The notes under the pieces were generated by a model. That model was not told the DNA's origin and did no database searches. It was given only the letters and a program-made list of their open reading frames with translations. A DNA stretch of 45,730 bases, taken from positions 252,644 to 298,373 of the forward strand of contig NW_005178661.1 of assembly GCF_000350225.1 (NCBI RefSeq). The letters are read 5' to 3'. The translations under genes were made by a program, and so were the position numbers. Shown piece by piece: positions 39,802 to 45,730 of this stretch (within the stretch, counting starts at the first letter, position 1; the number at the start of each line of letters is the position of its first letter). The DNA is from Chondrus crispus (lineage: Eukaryota > Rhodophyta > Florideophyceae > Gigartinales > Gigartinaceae).

Positions 39802-40011
39802 AGAAAACTCCTACCCTATTTAGATTTGACCTTCCAACTCCTCTACACGCACCCTTCTTCCAAGCACAGTAACTACTTGCACATACTTTCTTGACAAACG
39901 AATAATGTTTACCGGGAATTGTGTAGAATAGAATCTGACTCCAATAAATAACAACCCCATCGCGAACCCTACGGTCCCGTATGCGTGCCATGTAATGCCA
40001 CATCGAGGCCT

Positions 40012-40956
40012 CTATGTCGCCACGTCGTTTTCTTCAAAACTGTCAGTTTCTCCCTCTATCCCCATCCAAGGTACATCCGAACGAAACGGTTGATGTAGAG
40101 CGGCGTATAAGCGAGACACTTTGCGCTCCCCTACACCTGGACAGGCACGAATCTCCTGCTGGGTGGCATTGCCAAGGTTGCGAAATTTCCCAAATGTAAA
40201 AGCCAAAGTGGACACATCGGTGCGACTGATGCCCCGCACAGACCCGAGAGCAGCATGCAATCGGGATGCATAATCTCCCGCGACGCGCTCTTGTATAATC
40301 TCTGCTCCCTTTGCATCGTAAGACCTAAACGTCTCCAAATATCGCGCAGCCTCCGCCCGAGAACCAGCAACAATGACGGTGAGGTCATGAACTAGACCGA
40401 GCTTCGTAAGTTCATGAAGTGGGGGTCTGTGTTCCGGGACATCTGCTAAAACGAGCAAAATGCGGAGGCGGAAAGCACGGCCTAGCGAGCGCAGTCTGGA
40501 GTAGATGTAACGCGGATTGAGCAGATGGTATTGCAATGAAAGGAAAAAAACGCAGGTTGTCGGGCCGCATAGGAAGTCGGCTGTGACGCCGTCTGACACT
40601 TCATACCGCACATGGCGAATATAACGCAGGACTGGGTTTCCGAGCTGGCGACGGTTGACTAGAAGAGCTAGTTTCGATCGTGCATGTGCGAGGGAAAAGC
40701 GGACTTGCTCGTGTGTAGGGTCTCTGAAGGACGGAGCGGGAATTGCCGAAACGGAATGCTCACGAGGCTGCTTCTGCGAAGACTTGTTCGCGTCCCCATC
40801 ACCAGTCAACACTGGACTTCCCTGGGCGACGGCCGAAACGGAATGCTCACGAGGCCGCTTCTGCGAAGACTTATTCGCGTCCCCATCACCAGTCAACACT
40901 GGACTTCCCTGGGCGACGCTGTCTTCGGGAGGAGGCGCCTGCTGGTGCTTCGGCAT
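40012..40956 (-). CDS. ERCC1: ERCC1/Rad10, structure-specific endonuclease subunit
   Basis: ERCC1 pairs with XPF and positions it for the 5' cut in nuclear nucleotide excision repair and crosslink repair. The protein has 314 residues from ATG 40956. The N-terminal 75 residues hold a perfect-looking tandem duplication of 29 residues. The central domain (about 105-230) begins NPVLRYIRHVRYEV and includes GPTTCVFFLSLQYHLLNPRY, SLGRAFRLRILLVLADV and ARYLETFRSYDAKG. The C-terminal helix-hairpin-helix pair follows: ISRTDVSTLAFTFGKFRNLG and CPGVGERKVSRLYAALHQPF. No active-site ERKxxxD is expected, since ERCC1 lacks it. The length matches the family. It is intact and intron-free, convergent with the F-box-like gene. 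Confidence 0.95.
   Translation of the reverse strand: MPKHQQAPPPEDSVAQGSPVLTGDGDANKSSQKRPREHSVSAVAQGSPVLTGDGDANKSSQKQPREHSVSAIPAPSFRDPTHEQVRFSLAHARSKLALLVNRRQLGNPVLRYIRHVRYEVSDGVTADFLCGPTTCVFFLSLQYHLLNPRYIYSRLRSLGRAFRLRILLVLADVPEHRPPLHELTKLGLVHDLTVIVAGSRAEAARYLETFRSYDAKGAEIIQERVAGDYASRLHAALGSVRGISRTDVSTLAFTFGKFRNLGNATQQEIRACPGVGERKVSRLYAALHQPFRSDVPWMGIEGETDSFEENDVAT
40744..40917. repeat. 87-bp tandem duplication inside ERCC1
   Basis: Two adjacent 87-base copies (40831-40917 and 40744-40830) encode VAQGSPVLTGDGDANKSSQK followed by R/Q-PREHSVSA. They differ at very few bases, implying recent in-frame duplication in the disordered N-terminus. Confidence 0.9.
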
Positions 40957-42236
40957 GGATCTCGCACCCTGGTCATTCAGTGAGAGGCTTTGACAGTCGA
41001 CGAAGGGAGCGAGACGGATGTTGCTGGAAAGCAGAACAACCTCGAGGATTGCGGAGCGTGTACTGTACTTGTCCGGTACCCTTGGGTACAGTGGTACAGT
41101 GGATCCTCGCTAACTGCATGCTCAGTTTCTGCATACTGTATTCTCGATTACTGCATGCGTTCGTCAGCTACCGGCTGCGGAGCAGCGATTCCAGCCTGTA
41201 TATGATATTGAACTGCATACCGCATAACTGCATGAAGAAAGTGATCCATAATCATATCGAACCCTCATACAAAGGCATACTATGAAACAGGTAAAAACTT
41301 ATGATAACAGATATGCAGTGCTTCGGACCGCCATCGGTGCTTCATCACCACCGTCGGACCCGGGTATCTGATTTTTGAATAAATTACGCTACCTTCGGTG
41401 CATCAAAAGAGATCTCTCAGCTGCCAAAGTGCAAACGCAGAAGCAGACGAGAATTGATTCCTTCTTTTCAGGGGCCAGTAACCTTGCTGGACAAGCATCA
41501 TAACTGCCGCCATAGGAATATTCTCTTTACATGAATAATAATGTCCTTTCCCGTCCTCATTCTTATAAAGAGAGATTACTGTATATGTAAATTACAGTAG
41601 TGCTTCGTGTTTCCGTGCGACTGTACTGTATCAGGTTTTATTCGCCAATCACAATTTCCGAATTATTGCACAGTTTACGTTACTGTATTGCCCCATTATT
41701 ATTGAACAGCATCAAGCCACTGGCACTCGAATCTGTCGTGTCGTGGCAACTTTGTGCCACTTCCGTTGTCACTACGACTCCTATCCTGTAAACCTGCTTG
41801 TCGCGTCTACACCGTACTCTAGTACATCAAGATGTGCATTGCCCTCATGAAACATCCCACTGAGTTTCAAGAGTGAAAGTGTCTCAATGCAGAATCTCAA
41901 GACAGTTGACCTGGTACAACTCTCAACGGCACGACCGCCGATTCGGATTCATGACGTCATTGTACTCACATCTGTATAGACACGCAATTGTCACTGCAAC
42001 AACGACTTAAACCTATCGGTTTGCGATTCTTTCCTTGTCACTGTCGTTGTTCCCAATTGTCCGGTATCCCTTGACCTCTCTGATCGACGACTTGAGTACC
42101 AAACACAGAAATTCAGGAATTGCCGAGATCCCTTAAAAGAGTATCCAGAACACACACACAATTCCTGCGCCTTCTAAACAATGACCCCAGTTGCAGGTGG
42201 AGTACTCCATATCTAGAAGGTTTCATTCTACTCTCT
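40957..42236. other. Intergenic between ERCC1 and NADPH oxidase
   Basis: No gene is recognised. At 41092-41118 the sequence TACAGTGGATCCTCGCTAA followed by repeated ACTGCATGC / AACTGCAT words (to about 41235) resembles one end of a pogo-type element. I found no matching opposite end, so it is probably a remnant. The rest is AT-leaning and holds the divergent promoters of ERCC1 and the oxidase. Confidence 0.4.
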
Positions 42237-44914
42237 ATGAATCCGGCTAGCGCTCCTAAACGTGAAGATGATGATTGGATCAGATACATCGCTACTCTCG
42301 ATGCCAAACTTCAAGTTTATAGCCCTAAATACACTTTCCTTCTGAGCTACTTTTTCACAAACTGCGTCCTTTTCTTTTTTCCGGCAGTTGATGAATATCT
42401 CAATTGGCCAGAACATGACTTCCTTTCTATTGTCATTTGCGTGGGGAGAGGGTTTGGCCGAGTTCTCAATCTCAATGTCGCTCTACTGTTTATACTCGCT
42501 TCAAGAAAGACTCTTGGCTTCCTCCGTAACACTGTTGTAGGTACGATTTTACCAATTGATGAAGCCATGCCTGAGCTTCATTCTTTTATAGCTTATGCAT
42601 GCTTTGCTGCTGCCACTATTCACGGCGTTTGCCATTGCATTGCGTCCACCGGGATGAACTTATGGGCTCCAGGGTTTGGCAAGAACACTTGGTGCATTGT
42701 CTCAGGTTATGTCATTTTTTCTTTATATGGGCTCATTGTTGCCACTTCCATGGCTTATATGCGTAGAAGAAGGTTTGAAGTTTTTCTTCACGTGCACATG
42801 TTCGGCTCCCTCTTGTTCATCCCTATAATATGCTTGCATGGTTTTTATAATGCTAAGCCGTATTCCTATAAGTGGGTTTTGGGGCCAGCGATGCTTTATC
42901 TCTTTGACAAACTGGCCAGAAAAATGAGCGAGAATCAAGCGTCGGTTCGCATACATGTTGATTCGAACCAAAGAAAAGTTACATGCAGCGGTGGTATCGG
43001 TACGCGCCATGCCGGAGGGAGAAATTCTTTCAGTTTCTTGCATTGCCAAAAACATTTTTACTGACCAAAGCATCGTGGACCTACTCTCTTGTTCCCTGCC
43101 TGAAATTTCCTATCGATAGTTCGAATCTCTTTTCCAAGGCCATTCTACTACCGTGCTGGGCAATACGCTGAGCTCTGCATACCAATCATTAGCAAGACAC
43201 AATGGCACCGTAAGTTTAGAAATGTTTCCCCACTGAATATACACATGCGATCTTGAATGCTAACCGAAAGCCTTCTCGCTCGATTATCCTAATTTTGCCA
43301 ACCTTTTCTCAGCCTTCACTATGGCATCAGCCCCTTCCGAAGATGAATTTGTATTTTTTGTCAAGCATGCGGGTGACTGGACGACTTCTCTTCATCGGAT
43401 ATGCAAAGAAGGCCTCAACCCGAAAACAACAAATACGCTATCTTCGTTTGATATCAAAGTTCGGGGCCCATACGGAGCGTCCGCTCAACATGTTGGTCAG
43501 TACGACAAAATATTGCTCATTTCTGATGGCGTCGGAGCAACACCATTTTGCAGGTATGTACCTGGCAACAACAACTCCATGTTTGCCCGATTTTGTTCGA
43601 GAATTTTTCTAACATCGTTCGTCCCATTTTAACAGCATCACAAAATCAGCAACGGATATAATATCACGACAGTGTCATCAAGAACAGCAAGCACTTACTG
43701 ACTCAAGTTCGTCTCTCAATACGGACTGCAACGCACATGAAAATGAAGGAGATATCACTGATGAACCCTCATCTGAAAGCTGGAATCATCCCCACATTTT
43801 AGACCTCGGCCTCACTTTCGATTACGGGATGCACAGACCGAGGCGACCGATGACAGGAGCCCGGCACGAAATCTTCAAGCATCCTACAATCTCCCGCAAT
43901 CGCCAAATAATACATGATGCTTCTCCTGTGCCAACTCAGACTTGGATGCAATTTTTCCATTCGCTTTCGTCTACAACTCTGTACAATACAGCAGTGATAT
44001 GGGTCATGCTAATCCGTTTCACAGTTTGCCTCCTAGGCGCAGCTTTTCTGGATGTTGACTGGGAGGCGAGAGGAACCGATATATTCGATTCTACAGCATT
44101 GAAGTGCATCGATTTGGTCCTCGGTACATTTTCACTTGTTCTGCTGCTGTTCTCAGTTGTTTCTGAACTGGCCTCTGAGAGGCGACTGTTTATCGAAGAC
44201 GTAATGCTACTGATACCCCTTTCGGCACTTCCAGTCGTTTTGCATACTTTGGCTTTCCTCGGCAAGGGCAAGGACATTGGCTATTTTGCCCAAAACTACT
44301 TTTACATTGGATGGCCTCTACTCCTTGTGCTCACTATCTTTCGTTACTTTCGGGTTCTTGGGCGGCGGGCTCTTCTCGCTGATACAGTGAAGCGGAATCA
44401 CCAAACCACGAGATCAATTGACTTCATATGGACAACTAAAACAACTCAGGATGACGAGTGGTTGATGGACGAGCTGTCAAAAAGTGTCGGGAGGTCCAAG
44501 TATGTACGACTTCATCGGTACATCGCGGAGGAAGCGCGAAAAGATGTGGAACATGGGGAGAGAAGTCATGACCACCATACAAACATGTTTCAAGAGCGGG
44601 CTACCCTCTGCACGGAAACCTTGGGTACTCCGGACTGGCATGAAATCTTTGCGCAGTTCACATCGAGTATGAGGAACGGGACAACGACGGGGATCTTCTT
44701 CTGTGGACCCCCCAAAATTGCTGCAGCTGTCAAGGAAGCTGCTATGGAATCTATGCTGGACTCCCGGTACCGAGGACTCTCTAACAGAGCGCAGGTGAAG
44801 CAAACTCCTGGACTCCACTCTCAATTCTTTTCACACGATAAGGTAAACTCAGTCACAGATTCCTTGACGCGCTCGTTCAACGTGCGCTATGTCTTCAGAG
44901 CGGAGACATTCTGA
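42237..44914 (+). CDS. NADPH oxidase of red algal type (NOX/RBOH), introns at 43210-43312 and 43554-43635
   Basis: It moves electrons from NADPH through FAD and two hemes across the membrane to make superoxide. The ferric-reductase helices carry both heme His pairs: H-x13-H in ELHSFIAYACFAAATIH, and HVHMFGSLLFIPIICLH. FAD and NADPH motifs follow: FYYRAGQYAEL, QWHPFTMASAP (split by intron 43210-43312), GDWTTSL, RGPYG, SDGVGATPF, then CGPP and the terminal RAETF. Between GVGATPF and CGPP are about 380 residues including four extra membrane helices (43960-44370). I recall these as typical of red algal NOX. No EF-hands are seen. The reading frame changes at about 42985 and 43085-43120, before FPRPFYY; this needs a short odd intron or indels. 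ATG 42237 is the first in frame. Confidence 0.9.
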
Positions 44915-45289
44915 GACGGGTCCAAGTATAAACAAACCACAAGGGAGTTTTGAACCCTTTTCACTTAGAAAAAAGTGGATAGCTCAGTGGCCATGGAAGA
45001 CCCAAATTCTCGGCCGCCTACAAGCCTGTACATTGTCGGCAGGAAAACATGCGAGCAGCAAGTGGTATACTACGTAGGGGTAAGCAAAGCAGCCAGACGT
45101 TGTCGCGGACCGCTTGAAAGCGTGTCAGGGCCCGACCTGAGGCGCGGTACCTCCAAATGATCGTCATGGACCAGAGCAAATCACACACAAAGCAAGGCAA
45201 TAAATACTGTAAGCACGGGGCAGCCCCATGACCCCAGCAGGGTGCCGCACCAGCCCACTGCTCCCGCCTCCTCTTCCCGCTGCAACCCT
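44915..45289. other. Intergenic between convergent NADPH oxidase and UBX gene
   Basis: A short convergent spacer holding both 3' ends. I see only short random frames, and no terminator-like or repeat structure stands out. Confidence 0.4.
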
Positions 45290-45730
45290 CTACACCTCCT
45301 CCACGTTGAGCGTAACGGAAGGCACAAACCCGGCCTCCTGCAGCGACACCTGCTCCGCGCCCTCAAAAACTCTTCTCGGAAATGACGCGACGAGGCGAAA
45401 CGCGTCCTTCCTGCCGCCCTCCGCGACGACCCAATTGGCGACATCCGCGACGACCCTCTCCGCGTCGAACGCCCTCTGCACGCGCCTGCCGTCCGGCAGT
45501 CTGAGCACGACGCGCACGCCGCCGCGCTCGGGCTCGCGCACAAGGCTAGCCACGGCCTCCTTCCGCGCGTGCTCCTGCTCTGCGCGCTCCCGGTCCGCCT
45601 GGGCCTCAAGTGCGTGGCGCTGGGCCTCGGCGGCAGCCTCGGCGGCCTCGCGCTGGCGGTCAGCGCGCAGCGAGGCTTGCAGCGCGTGGTCTTGGTCGCG
45701 GACGACAGCGTCCCTCCCTTCCCCCGCAGC
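45290..45730 (-). CDS. UBX-domain protein (FAF/UBXN type), 5' part off the right edge
   Basis: The minus-strand frame is open from the window edge to TAG at 45290. It starts with a segment of the kind REQD-x-AYxASL seen before the coiled coil of FAF2-type proteins (here VRDQDHALQASLRADRQREA), then an Ala/Glu/Arg coiled coil. A complete C-terminal UBX domain follows: VRVVLRLPDGRRVQRAF, VADVANWVV, FRLVASFPRRVF, VSLQEAGFVPSVTLNVEEV. UBX domains bind the AAA ATPase p97/Cdc48. The usual FPR loop is present (SFPRRVF). The UAS and UBA parts, if any, are outside the window. The coding region is very GC-rich. Confidence 0.88.
   Translation of the reverse strand, partial: AAGEGRDAVVRDQDHALQASLRADRQREAAEAAAEAQRHALEAQADRERAEQEHARKEAVASLVREPERGGVRVVLRLPDGRRVQRAFDAERVVADVANWVVAEGGRKDAFRLVASFPRRVFEGAEQVSLQEAGFVPSVTLNVEEV

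Noticed and set aside
43118..43132. GTTCGAATC resembling a tRNA T-loop
   Set aside because: It lies inside NADPH oxidase coding sequence and no acceptor, D or anticodon arms can be formed around it.

Overview
This is eukaryotic nuclear DNA, most likely from a red alga and probably a florideophyte; the organism is inferred, not proven. The best evidence is an NADPH oxidase (42.2-44.9 kb) with four extra membrane helices inside its NADPH-binding half, an arrangement I recall as described for red algal NOX proteins. Supporting signs are a plastid-type leader containing AFVP, few short GT-AG introns, and small host genes set among large transposon islands.

Host genes: a partial APC2 (1-1468, -), a mitochondrial pyruvate dehydrogenase E2 (3235-4785, +, one intron), a small unknown gene (4968-5411), a plastid-targeted unknown (5537-6388, -), a UvrC-like nuclease with an internal stop (21550-22743, -), a GC-rich acidic protein (23000-23722, -), an F-box/LRR-like protein (38137-39801, +), ERCC1 (40012-40956, -), the NADPH oxidase (42237-44914, +) and a partial UBX-domain protein (45290-45730, -).

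Transposon islands: (i) 7.7-8.2 kb, a small TIR element ending in a C30 run. (ii) 8.66-13.67 kb, a piggyBac-type element whose transposase appears to carry a PD-(D/E)XK nuclease between its second and third catalytic motifs. (iii) 14616-19310, a complete two-ORF non-LTR retrotransposon with a C-terminal restriction-like endonuclease and a 13-bp target duplication. (iv) 24.2-25.9 kb, a PIF/Harbinger transposase split by a 579-bp solo-LTR-like insertion with a 5-bp duplication. (v) 26.3-34.6 kb, a three-level nest: a second Harbinger-like element (DDE plus Myb/SANT proteins) holds a Mutator-like element (28922-34441, exact 9-bp duplication) whose J-domain-bearing transposase is cut by a pogo-like element (29414-31595). 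Removing each insertion on paper restores the reading frame across the junction, which gives the insertion order.

Most transposases carry nonsense codons or frame breaks. Single-base frame breaks also occur in apparent host genes (NOX and the 23-kb gene), so residual assembly indels are a live alternative to decay for the frameshifts, but less so for the in-frame stops. I saw no tRNA, rRNA or CRISPR array.
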